Shown piece by piece: positions 7,188 through 13,869 of a stretch of 14,900 nt of DNA; position 1 is the first letter of the stretch; the number at the start of each line of letters is the position of its first letter. The notes under the pieces are model-generated. The model was not told where the DNA came from, searched no databases, and saw only the letters and a program-made list of their open reading frames with translations. Origin of the DNA: Acidobacteriaceae bacterium (GTDB lineage Bacteria > Acidobacteriota > Terriglobia > Terriglobales > Acidobacteriaceae). The translations under genes were made by a program, and so were the position numbers. The stretch lies in contig PMGP01000329.1 in the NCBI GenBank assembly GCA_003156235.1, forward strand, positions 144 through 15,043, read 5' to 3'.

Positions 7188-8822
7188 GTGGCAGAATTGC
7201 CTTCAACCCAATCCTGTGTGCCACCGCCGTCCAGATGGGCGCGCGGTCTGAGGCTGCTGCGCCCTTCGCACACGCACACGGTCTTCACGGCGAGCATCCT
7301 GCTGGCGTCTTCGTCCCTTTTGTCCAGCGTCATCGGCCTCTGCCGCGGCAAATTCATCGCATGGCTCTTCGGCGCGGGTTCACAGACCGATGCCTACATG
7401 GCTGCCTTCCGCCTGCCCGACCTGATGAACAACTTTCTGGTTGGCGGTGCAGTCTCGATCACCTTTATCACCCTTCTGAATCGCTATCGCGAGCGCGGTG
7501 AAGAGAGCGAAGGAGAGCGAGTGCTGTTCATCGTACTCAACGCCGTGGTGCTGGTGCTGACCGCTGCAACTATTATTCTGATGTTCCTCGCCGCTCCTTA
7601 TATACGCGCCACCAACCCCGGCTTCAGCAGCGAGCAGGTGGCGCTGTGCGCGCATATGACGAGGATTCTACTTCCTGGACAGATATGCCTCTTTGCCGGG
7701 AGCGTGCTGGGAGCCGCGCTGCTAGTGCGCAGGCAATTTCTCTATCAGGCGATGACGCCCATTCTTTACAACCTCAGCATCATCGCGGCCGGCGTGCTGC
7801 TGCACCGCTGGCTGGGAATACAGTCGCTGGCCATCGGAGCAACCACCGGTTTCTTTTTGGGGTCGTTTGCTTTGAACGCCTGGGGAGCAGCCCGAGCCGG
7901 CGTGCGCTACCGCTGGGGCATTGACCTTCGCCATCCCGGCCTGCGGCAGTGGCTGTACATGACACTGCCTCTCATGTTCGGCTTTGCGCTGCCCTTTCTT
8001 GATCCTTACTTTGCGGGCTACTTCGCCTCGCACGGCAGCGGCGATATCACGCGTCTGGCCAACGCCAAACAGCTCTTCTCCGCGCCCATGTCCATGCTCT
8101 CGCTGGCCGCGGGAGCCGCTTCGCTGCCCTTCTTTGCGCAGCTTTGGGCGCAGGGCAAGCGCTATGAGTTTGCGGTGGGCGTCGCGGATTCCGTCTCCCG
8201 CGTTGTAGCCCTGGGTCTGCTGGCCGCCTCCGCCATGATCGCGCTGGCACAGCCCATCGCCGGCCTGGTCTTCGGCGGAGGACGCTTCACTCCCGAGGAT
8301 GTGCGCCAAACAGCTCTCTTCTTTGCCCTCTATGCGCTCTCGCTTTTCTTGTGGTCGGCACAGGCGATTTATGCTCGCTCCTTCTACGCGGCTGGAATCA
8401 CGTGGCTGCCGATGCTGGCCAGTTCGATCATCACGCTCGTCGCATTCCCGCTCTACGGTCTCGGCTATCACTGGCACGGCGCCGCTGGCCTGGCGCTGGC
8501 CTCCGATGCGGGCATTGCCTTGCAGGCTATGGTCCTCGCTGTGCTGCTGCATCGGCGGCGCATGGTTTCGCTGGTAAGCTTGGACTACGCGGAGATGGGC
8601 CGCTGCCTGCTGGCCGCCGTGGTGAGCGGCGCGGGGATTGGGCTTCTGTTCTGGTGGCTGGGCGGCGTGGCTCACAACGCAATGCCGGGCCACGTTTATT
8701 GGATCGACTTCGCGGTGCTGCTGGCCGGGACGGCGCTGTGGTTGGTGGTTGCCAAATGGGTGCTGGAAAAGACCGGATCGGCGCTGCCCAGAGTGGCGAT
8801 GAAACGGCTGGGGATGGAATAG
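7188..8822 (+). CDS. murJ: MurJ/MviN-family lipid II flippase
   Basis: MurJ flips the peptidoglycan precursor lipid II across the inner membrane. The product is a polytopic protein of about 544 residues (family about 510-530, 14 helices) of the MOP superfamily. The N-terminal signature GAGSQTDAYMAAFRLPDLM, then NNFLVGGAVSITFITLL, is characteristic. FSAPMSMLSLAAGAASLPFF and FGGGRFTPEDVRQTALFFAL match the second lobe. The start is uncertain: TTG 7149, GTG 7188 and GTG 7218 are in frame and none has a good ribosome site. I chose 7188 because a promoter-like TAGAAT ends 8 nt before it. Compared with E. coli MurJ, the arginines of the FSRVLGFAR and LLRR segments (R18, R52) are replaced by Ser and Asn; R24 is kept. 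It converges on the bactofilin gene. Confidence 0.93.
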   Translation: MAELPSTQSCVPPPSRWARGLRLLRPSHTHTVFTASILLASSSLLSSVIGLCRGKFIAWLFGAGSQTDAYMAAFRLPDLMNNFLVGGAVSITFITLLNRYRERGEESEGERVLFIVLNAVVLVLTAATIILMFLAAPYIRATNPGFSSEQVALCAHMTRILLPGQICLFAGSVLGAALLVRRQFLYQAMTPILYNLSIIAAGVLLHRWLGIQSLAIGATTGFFLGSFALNAWGAARAGVRYRWGIDLRHPGLRQWLYMTLPLMFGFALPFLDPYFAGYFASHGSGDITRLANAKQLFSAPMSMLSLAAGAASLPFFAQLWAQGKRYEFAVGVADSVSRVVALGLLAASAMIALAQPIAGLVFGGGRFTPEDVRQTALFFALYALSLFLWSAQAIYARSFYAAGITWLPMLASSIITLVAFPLYGLGYHWHGAAGLALASDAGIALQAMVLAVLLHRRRMVSLVSLDYAEMGRCLLAAVVSGAGIGLLFWWLGGVAHNAMPGHVYWIDFAVLLAGTALWLVVAKWVLEKTGSALPRVAMKRLGME

Positions 8823-8986
8823 GGCGATTCCCTTCCGTTTCCGGTTCATATTTTGCTATCTATATTACTTTAAGTAGCTTACAAGACAGATCCGTCAATT
8901 CATTTCCACTTCGTATTTCGATTTACCCAGCCCATTGCCGGCCGTTTGGCGCTCTACAGGACCGGTAAAGCACACTCGCCTTAACA
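8823..8986. other. Intergenic stretch after murJ
   Basis: AT-richer spacer between the convergent murJ and bactofilin genes, running up to the inverted-repeat element at 8987. I see no gene and no convincing terminator in this part. Confidence 0.5.
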
Positions 8987-9150
8987 CCTGTGGCAAAAGT
9001 CCAGTACGCCGAAAAACATCCCTCCGGGGCTAAAGCCCGCATTGATTTGATAGGCCTTATGCGGGGGTTGAAACCCCCGCCTCCCTCCGTTTTGTGTTTT
9101 TCCGCATGCTGTAAAGCCGTGCCCTTTCAAGACCAGACTTTTACCACAGG
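8987..9150. repeat. Nested inverted-repeat element in the murJ-bactofilin spacer
   Basis: The outer arms are CCTGTGGCAAAAGTC (8987-9001) and its near-perfect inverse GACTTTTACCACAGG (9136-9150), 14 of 15 pairs. A second pair of inverted ends lies inside: CCGAAAAACA near 9009-9018 and TGTTTTTCCG near 9095-9104. Inside that is the 70-bp palindromic core. The nested architecture with no open frame resembles a REP/MITE-type non-coding element. No target-site duplication could be identified with confidence. Confidence 0.7.
9020..9089. repeat. 70-bp palindromic repeat, intergenic copy
   Basis: It starts CCCTCCGGGGCTAAAGC and ends with the perfect palindrome GCGGGGGTTGAAACCCCCGC (9061-9080) plus CTCCCTCCG. 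A second copy of exactly 70 bp, with about 57 identical positions and no gap, lies inside the RNase R gene at 10605-10674. Differences concentrate in the central 24 bp. Both hairpins, GGGCT-AA-AGCCC and the long palindrome, are retained. Confidence 0.9.
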
Positions 9151-9163
9151 CTGTAAAGACACA

Positions 9164-9195
9164 AACACCCCTGCTCCGGCAGGGGCGCTGGTGTT
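9164..9195 (-). terminator. Probable intrinsic terminator of the bactofilin gene
   Basis: CCCCTGC (9168-9174) pairs with GCAGGGG (9179-9185) around the loop TCCG. Outer AACACC / GGTGTT segments (9164-9169, 9190-9195) could form an alternative stem. Read on the - strand the hairpin is followed by TGTTTGTGTCTTT, a T-rich tail, about 25-35 nt after the bactofilin stop at 9220. Confidence 0.65.
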
Positions 9196-9219
9196 GGAAC
9201 TGGGCCTGAAACGCAGCTA

Positions 9220-9744
9220 CTACAGGGCCGGTTTGGACGGCTCGGGCGCGGCTGAGGCCGTAGCAGCGCCAAATGGCTTGGTTTCGGCTGCCGGCTTGGC
9301 TTCGACTTTCTTGATGTCGATGCCGCCTTTGAAGAAGGCGCCATCTTCGATGCTGATGCGCGCCGCGGACACGTTGCCTGTCAGTGCTCCCTCCGCGCGT
9401 ATATCGACCCGGTCGGAGGCGGAGACATCGCCGCGCACCTTGCCCATGATGACGATTTCGCGCGCGGTGATGTTGGAGGCCACCTGGCCGTTGCGGCCGA
9501 TGGTGACACGATTGCCGGGAAGGACGATGGTGCCTTCGACTTTGCCGTCAATAAACAACGACTCAGAGCCTGTGATCTCACCCTTGAAGAACAGGCCTTT
9601 GCCGACGGTAGCCTGTTCGCCGGTCGTGGCCGGAGCCCGATTGGGGTACTCAGCGGATGAAGCAGGCGGTGCTGAGTGAGAAGGTTCAGGAGTAAAGCTG
9701 GGGGTTGTCGGTCCGGATTGGCTGGGTTTCCACATAGCACTCAC
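9220..9744 (-). CDS. Bactofilin family cytoskeletal protein
   Basis: Bactofilins polymerise without nucleotides into filaments of right-handed beta-helix and position cell-wall or appendage machinery. The core (from about GKGLFFKGEITGSESLFIDG to ISIEDGAFFKGGIDI) shows the expected six-residue hydrophobic/glycine periodicity: VEGTIVLPGNRVTIGRNGQV, SNITAREIVIMGKVRGDVSA, DRVDIRAEGALTGNVSAARI. It is flanked by Pro/Ser/Thr-rich and Ala/Pro-rich tails, as usual for the family. The chosen GTG at 9744 has AAAAGGA about 6 nt upstream and gives 174 residues. ATG at 9735 (starting MWKPSQSGP) is the main alternative, with poorer spacing. Its neighbours are murJ (convergent) and rnr (divergent). A cell-shape role alongside MurJ is plausible but unproven. 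Confidence 0.93.
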   Translation of the reverse strand: MSAMWKPSQSGPTTPSFTPEPSHSAPPASSAEYPNRAPATTGEQATVGKGLFFKGEITGSESLFIDGKVEGTIVLPGNRVTIGRNGQVASNITAREIVIMGKVRGDVSASDRVDIRAEGALTGNVSAARISIEDGAFFKGGIDIKKVEAKPAAETKPFGAATASAAPEPSKPAL

Positions 9745-9930
9745 AATGAATCCTTTTCTGTCCTGGGGGACGGAGCATTTTAAAGCAGGGGCCATTGCCG
9801 CGGGCCCCCCAAAAAATCTGAGTGAATCTGTGGACTGCCAGTACGTTTCGCCTAGGACAACCCACGCGCGGCTACAACCATAATGTTATCCCTTCGCGGC
9901 CAGCCGGGAGTATTTCAGTTAGATTATTTT

Positions 9931-9960
9931 ATGACTTTGCGCTGTACTCTTGAGCTATGA
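9931..9960 (+). other. Nine-codon upstream ORF overlapping the rnr start
   Basis: ATG at 9931 opens a frame of nine residues (MTLRCTLEL). Its TGA (9958-9960) overlaps the rnr ATG in an ATGA, the arrangement typical of translational coupling. The rnr start itself has only a weak TGAG upstream. There is no ribosome site before the small ORF either, so this may be chance. Confidence 0.25.
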
Positions 9961-12815
9961 CTGATAAGGAACTGGTGGCGCGGATTGCCCGCACAGCCGG
10001 CGGCAAGGCCGGATACAAGCAACTGGTGCGCGAACTGAGCCTCGGCGGCGGGCGGGAGCGGCGTCTGCTGCTGGAGCAACTGGCCCGGCTGACGGCTCGT
10101 GGCGCGCTGGCTAAGCTGGATAAGGAGCACTGGAGCATCCCCAAGCCACTGGGCGGGCGGGACAATCTGGCCGCCGGGCGGCTGGACCTGCACCGCGATG
10201 GTTACGGCTTTGTCCGGCCCAACGCGCGTCAGGCTTCCAGTAGTGGGGTGGAAGAAGATATCTTCATTCCTCCCAACGAGATCAGCGGCGCCATGCAGGG
10301 CGACCAGGTGCTGGTGGAAATGGAGCCGCCCAAGGCCGATGGGCGCCGGATGGGCCGCATTGTGCGCGTACTGGAGCGGCGCAACCCCACCGTGGTCGGC
10401 GTCTTTCATTACGCGAGGTCAGAGCGGGCGGCTGGGCACACGGTTGTTCCCTTCGACGAGCGGATGACGCAGCCGATTTTGATTCCATTCGGAGAGGAGT
10501 TGCCGGCCGGCCGTGAATCCGCGACGCCGCATCGGGTGCTGGGCGACGAGGCTGCGGCGGTTTCGCATGCAGCAAAGAAAAGGGAGAAGATGCCCGAAGA
10601 ACAGCCCTCCGGGGCTAAAGCTCCTGCTGATTCTGGCAACTTTATGCGGGGGTTGAAACCCCCGCCTCCCTCCGGCCCGAGTTTTTCTCCAACTAGCAGC
10701 ACCCACGACGATATGGAGGGCATGGTGGTGGATGTGGAGATTACCAGTTGGCCCACGCCGACGAGGCCACCCGTGGGCAAGGTGATCGAAGTTCTGGGAT
10801 ATACAGATGATTTTGGCGTGGACGTGGAGATGATCATCCGCAAGCACCAGTTGCCGCGGATCTTCCCGGACAATGTGCTGGCCGAGGCGCGCGCCGTGGC
10901 CCATCTGGACCCCAGCGAAGCCGACAGCCGACGCGATTTTCGCGCACTGCCTATCGTCACCATCGACGGCGAAACGGCGCGGGACTTTGACGACGCGGTT
11001 CTGGTGACGGAACGCTCCGACGGCGGTTACGAGTTGCAGGTCCACATCGCCGATGTGGCCGAGTACGTGCGCGCCGGGACGGATCTGGACCTGGAGGCGC
11101 GGCTGCGTGGCACCAGCGTTTACTTTCCTGATCGGGCCATCCCCATGCTGCCGCAGGAGCTTTCCACGGGCATTTGCAGCCTGCGTCCCGGCGAAGATCG
11201 GCTGGTTCTGAGTTGCCTGATGCAACTGGATTCCGGCGGGCGCATTGAGAGCTACGAGATTGTCGAAGGGGTGATCCGCTCGGCGGCGCGAATGACCTAC
11301 ACGGAGGTCCACGCGATTTTGGAAGGCGATGCGGAGACGCGGGCGCGTTATGGCGAACCATTCATTCAGAACGAAATGAGCGGAATGGAATCCCACCCAT
11401 TTCGCATCTTATCCTCGAAAAGCCGCGAAATGGATGGGGCACCCAACCTTATCCCGGAGTTCGAGCGGATGCACAAGCTGGCGGTCCTGATGAACAAGCG
11501 GCGCGAGCAGCGGGGCAGCATCGACTTCGACCTGCCCGAGCCGGTGATTGAGTTCGACGAGCTGGGGCAGATGAGCGGTGTCACCAAGTCCGAGCGCACC
11601 TGGGCCAACCGTCTGATCGAGGAGTTTATGCTGGCGGCCAACGAGTGCGTCGCCACCTGGCTGGAAGACCTGGGCGTACCCTCGATTTATCGAATACATG
11701 AAAAGCCGGAGCCGCGCCGGGTGGTTCAGTTTGAGGAACTGGCTGCCAGCTTCGGCTACACGCTGGGGCTGGGCGCGCTGCCGGTTCGGCGCATGCAAAT
11801 GAAGAGTGACCGCCGCGACTCGCTCCGCACCGGACGCAGCGTCCGCACCCATGAGATCGCGGAGGACATTCCGGTCACGCCGCGCATGTACCAGAAGCTG
11901 GCCGCACGGATCGAGGGCAAACCAGAGGAGCGGATTCTGAGCTACCTGATGCTGCGCTCGCTCAAGCAGGCGCGCTACTCCGAGATCAACGAGGGCCACT
12001 TTGCGCTGGCCGCGCCCACTTACACGCACTTCACTTCGCCTATCCGCCGCTACCCCGATCTGATTGTGCATCGCATCGTGAAGGCTCTGCTCAGCGAGGG
12101 CGTGCGCGGCGAGGGAGTGGTGGCCGAGGGGCGGCATAGTTCGCCGTGGACGCATCCGAATGAGGGGCAGTCGAGCGGTATGGCTTCCCACCCTTTCGCC
12201 AGAAAACGAAACGCCGGTCCCCTTCGGCAAGCTCAGGGCAGGCTTTCGACTCCGCTTGCCACAAAGAACGCGGCAAGCTTCGCTCAGGATGACAGAGCGT
12301 TGAATGAGCCGCCCATCCCGGAGGCCGAGCTGGCGCAGATAGCCGAGGAGACCAGCCTGACCGAACGACGCGCCGCAGAAGCCGAACGCGAACTTGTGGA
12401 GTGGAAGAAAGTGCGCTTCATGCAGGACCGCGTGGGCGAGGAGTTTGCCGCGCTGGTGCTGAACCCGGCAAAGTACGGATTGTTCGTCGAGCTGACCGAC
12501 CTGTTTGTCGAAGGGCTGGTGCCCATCGATTCGCTCGCCGGCGACCGCTTCACTTGGCGCGAGAACACGCACGAGATCATCGGCGAGCGCACCGGCCGAC
12601 GCTTCCGCGCCGGCGACCGCGTGCAGGTGATTCTGGACCGCATTCTGGCGGCGGAACGCAAGCTGCAGTTCTCGATTGTGGAAGAGGGCATTCCGCTTAC
12701 TGGGAAAAAGGCCGCCAAGTCGCCGCCCAGGCCGAAGAAGAGCAAGCACCGGGACGCAACAACTCCGGCCTCCGGGAAAAGGAAGAAATTCAGTAAGAAA
12801 GGGAAGCGCCGTTGA
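9957..12815 (+). CDS. rnr: Ribonuclease R, enlarged by three in-frame insertions
   Basis: RNase R is a 3'-to-5' hydrolytic exoribonuclease that degrades structured RNA. It has an N-terminal helix-turn-helix-like region (about 1-60), cold-shock domains (from about 72, LDLHRDGYGFVRPN), and the RNB catalytic domain with IDGETARDFDDA. The metal-binding aspartates are D337, D343, D345 and D346. HFTSPIRRYPDLIVHR follows, then an S1 domain (about 826-908) and a Lys/Arg-rich tail ending KKFSKKGKRR. At 952 residues it exceeds E. coli RNase R (813). Three stretches without family resemblance account for the excess: about 208-250, 468-497 and 722-783. All coincide with repeat-like DNA and all keep the frame, and every catalytic motif is intact. 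The ATG at 9957 lacks a strong ribosome site. No operon partner is visible. Confidence 0.95.
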   Translation: MTDKELVARIARTAGGKAGYKQLVRELSLGGGRERRLLLEQLARLTARGALAKLDKEHWSIPKPLGGRDNLAAGRLDLHRDGYGFVRPNARQASSSGVEEDIFIPPNEISGAMQGDQVLVEMEPPKADGRRMGRIVRVLERRNPTVVGVFHYARSERAAGHTVVPFDERMTQPILIPFGEELPAGRESATPHRVLGDEAAAVSHAAKKREKMPEEQPSGAKAPADSGNFMRGLKPPPPSGPSFSPTSSTHDDMEGMVVDVEITSWPTPTRPPVGKVIEVLGYTDDFGVDVEMIIRKHQLPRIFPDNVLAEARAVAHLDPSEADSRRDFRALPIVTIDGETARDFDDAVLVTERSDGGYELQVHIADVAEYVRAGTDLDLEARLRGTSVYFPDRAIPMLPQELSTGICSLRPGEDRLVLSCLMQLDSGGRIESYEIVEGVIRSAARMTYTEVHAILEGDAETRARYGEPFIQNEMSGMESHPFRILSSKSREMDGAPNLIPEFERMHKLAVLMNKRREQRGSIDFDLPEPVIEFDELGQMSGVTKSERTWANRLIEEFMLAANECVATWLEDLGVPSIYRIHEKPEPRRVVQFEELAASFGYTLGLGALPVRRMQMKSDRRDSLRTGRSVRTHEIAEDIPVTPRMYQKLAARIEGKPEERILSYLMLRSLKQARYSEINEGHFALAAPTYTHFTSPIRRYPDLIVHRIVKALLSEGVRGEGVVAEGRHSSPWTHPNEGQSSGMASHPFARKRNAGPLRQAQGRLSTPLATKNAASFAQDDRALNEPPIPEAELAQIAEETSLTERRAAEAERELVEWKKVRFMQDRVGEEFAALVLNPAKYGLFVELTDLFVEGLVPIDSLAGDRFTWRENTHEIIGERTGRRFRAGDRVQVILDRILAAERKLQFSIVEEGIPLTGKKAAKSPPRPKKSKHRDATTPASGKRKKFSKKGKRR
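10593..10690 (+). repeat. Insertion I in rnr: 70-bp palindromic repeat plus flanks
   Basis: The core 10605-10674 is a gapless copy of the intergenic repeat at 9020-9089 (about 57 of 70 identical), with the perfect palindrome at 10646-10665. Similarity continues to the flanks: CCCGAAGAAC on the left and GAGTTTTTC on the right, against CCGAAAAAC and GTGTTTTTC in the other copy. Translated in frame it gives PSGAKA...MRGLKPPPPSG, between the conserved HRVLGDEAAAV and DDMEGMVVDVEIT segments of RNase R. Confidence 0.88.
11361..11447 (+). repeat. Insertion II in rnr: hairpin-forming repeat-like segment
   Basis: CCCACCCATTTCGC (11392-11405) and GCGAAATGGATGGG (11425-11438) are inverted with 13 of 14 pairs and a 19-nt loop. 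The segment encodes roughly FIQNEMSGMESHPF...REMDGAPN, which interrupts the conserved run between ARYGE and LIPEFERMHKLAVLMNKRRE. Its left part (11378-11405) is almost the same as 12173-12199 in insertion III. Confidence 0.75.
12121..12306 (+). repeat. Insertion III in rnr: composite of several repeat-like segments
   Basis: 12173-12199 (GAGCGGTATGG...CCCTTTCGC) matches 11378-11405 of insertion II with three substitutions and one gap. CTTCGGCAAGCTCAGGGCAG (12222-12241) and CGGCAAGCTTCGCTCAGGAT (12271-12290) follow and share CGGCAAGCT...CTCAGG with each other. They resemble short dispersed repeats known from several bacterial groups. In frame they encode SGMASHPF, PLRQAQGRLST and AASFAQDDRA, placed between RIVKALLSEGVRGEG and IPEAELAQIAEETSLTERRA. 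Confidence 0.72.
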
Positions 12816-12837
12816 AGCCAGATGGCTCCAACGGCGC
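12806..12837 (-). terminator. Hairpin overlapping the rnr stop codon, likely shared terminator
   Basis: GCGCCGTTG-a-AGCC pairs with GGCT-c-CAACGGCGC around an AGAT loop, 13 pairs with one mismatch. The left arm includes the last rnr codons and part of its TGA. On the - strand it is followed by TTCCCTTTCTTAC, which suits termination of the DUF4870 gene ending at 12878. On the + strand there is no T-tract. Confidence 0.55.
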
Positions 12838-12877
12838 GGATAGTGCGATTACAAAGCTGCGGGACTTGCCGGAAGGC

Positions 12878-13213
12878 TTAAGCGCCAGCCTGTTTCTCAG
12901 CCAGGTTGCCGATAAACGGCAGCTTGAAGCGCTCGCCCTTCAAAGCCTTGAGAAGGACAATGATCCAAATAATCAGGAACGCAAGCATGGCAAACGGAAG
13001 GATAATCCATCCGATAATCGGAATCACCGTGAGCACGATGTCAACCGCGAACATTGCGATGCCCAGGAAGATCGACTGCCAGGAGTGGAATTTGATGTAG
13101 GAGTTCTTGTTGTAGGGCTCGACGATCAGGAAAATGATCGCCGGAATGAAGGTGACATAGGCCAGTGCGCCGGCGGCATTGTCAGAGAGACCAGATTGAT
13201 TTGGTTCGGGCAC
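12878..13213 (-). CDS. DUF4870/Tic20-like small membrane protein (paralogue 1)
   Basis: This 111-residue, mostly hydrophobic protein has three or four predicted membrane segments: around AYVTFIPAIIFLI, SWQSIFLGIAMFAVDIVL, and WIILPFAMLAFLIIWIIVLL. The conserved family face SGLSDNAAGALAYVTFIPAI and YIKFHSWQSIF is present, and the C-terminus is KLPFIGNLAEKQAGA. The function of the family is not established. The GTG at 13213 is chosen because AAAGGAG lies 5 nt upstream; an in-frame ATG at 13288 would run back through the ribosome site. The gene lies 40 bp downstream of paralogue 2 on the same strand, so they are probably co-transcribed. Confidence 0.86.
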   Translation of the reverse strand: MPEPNQSGLSDNAAGALAYVTFIPAIIFLIVEPYNKNSYIKFHSWQSIFLGIAMFAVDIVLTVIPIIGWIILPFAMLAFLIIWIIVLLKALKGERFKLPFIGNLAEKQAGA

Positions 13214-13253
13214 GTTAGCTCCTTTGGGATTGAAATCGAACGTCTGTATGTCG

Positions 13254-13610
13254 TTAGCTCTTGGCCTGCTTTTCAGCAAAATCGCCAATGACCGGAATTT
13301 TAAACATCTGGCCGTTGAAGGTCTTGATCAGCACAATCAGCCAGAGGATGAAGAATCCCAAGCCAATCAGCACACCCACTAGACCGAAGATCAGGCCGAG
13401 GAACGGAAAGTGGCCGAGAATGATCAGCACAATCCGAACAACTACGTAGGCAATGGTTAGGAAGATCGACTGCCAGGAGTGGAAGCGAATGAGAGGCTTC
13501 TGGTTATAGGGCGCGGTCGCCAGGAAGATGATCGCCGGGATAAAGGTGATGTAGGCGATGCCGGAAGCGGCGTTGTCGGAGAGGCCGGTTTGCGGAGTGT
13601 TTTCGGTCAC
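13254..13610 (-). CDS. DUF4870/Tic20-like small membrane protein (paralogue 2)
   Basis: A 118-residue membrane protein closely related to its neighbours. It has TGLSDNAASGIAYITFIPAI, IRFHSWQSIFLTIAYVVVRI, a strongly hydrophobic glycine-rich third segment (GLIFGLVGVLIGLGFFILWL) and the shared tail FKIPVIGDFAEKQAKS. The start is GTG at 13610, with AAAGGAG 5 nt upstream in the leader CCCAAAGGAGCTATC, nearly identical to that of the other two copies. The upstream 320 bp separates it from paralogue 3 and should hold its promoter. Family function is unknown. Confidence 0.86.
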   Translation of the reverse strand: MTENTPQTGLSDNAASGIAYITFIPAIIFLATAPYNQKPLIRFHSWQSIFLTIAYVVVRIVLIILGHFPFLGLIFGLVGVLIGLGFFILWLIVLIKTFNGQMFKIPVIGDFAEKQAKS

Positions 13611-13654
13611 GATAGCTCCTTTGGGATTGGACCCAATTTGTGAAATATGTTGCT

Positions 13655-13717
13655 CCACGCCTCATCTGGACCAAGCATATCCAGGGAAATCCAGAATACT
13701 CTTGCGCAGAGGCGTGG
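13655..13717 (-). promoter_or_regulatory. Inverted repeat in the presumed 5' leader of paralogue 2
   Basis: CCACGCCTC (13655-13663) and GAGGCGTGG (13709-13717) are perfect inverse copies enclosing 45 nt, which itself holds CTGGA...TCCAG pairs. On the - strand this lies 45-107 nt before the paralogue 2 start and could form a structured leader. Otherwise 13611-13869 shows no gene I can support. Confidence 0.35.
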
Positions 13718-13869
13718 GTTTGAGACGAGTCTAGGAAAACCGCCCGCACAGGCAGTTGTCAAGCGGAATCTCCGCTGGGCACACAGAACCGGCCCAAAGG
13801 CAGGTCGCAGGCCCACTGATTTCATCTAAATTGTTACCCGTAGCGAAAAAATATCCAAGCGGAAGATGC

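Noticed and set aside
7722..8849. A 375-codon open frame on the - strand across murJ
   Set aside because: Rich in Arg/Gln/His with no hydrophobic core or domain; antisense to a clear MurJ.
8990..9679. A + strand open frame through the repeat element and antisense to the bactofilin gene
   Set aside because: Begins in the palindromic repeat and continues antisense to a firm bactofilin; no ribosome site.
11820..11850. GGACGC-A-GCGTCC palindrome in rnr as a fourth insertion
   Set aside because: Too short, and the surrounding residues are compatible with ordinary family sequence; evidence is not sufficient.
11409..12749. A 446-codon open frame on the - strand across rnr
   Set aside because: It is antisense to a well-conserved RNase R, has no family resemblance and is explained by GC-rich codon bias.
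13213..13288. Longer starts for the DUF4870 genes (13288, 13658)
   Set aside because: The extensions translate the AAAGGAG leader, which is conserved as DNA before all three genes; the internal GTG/ATG starts fit it exactly.
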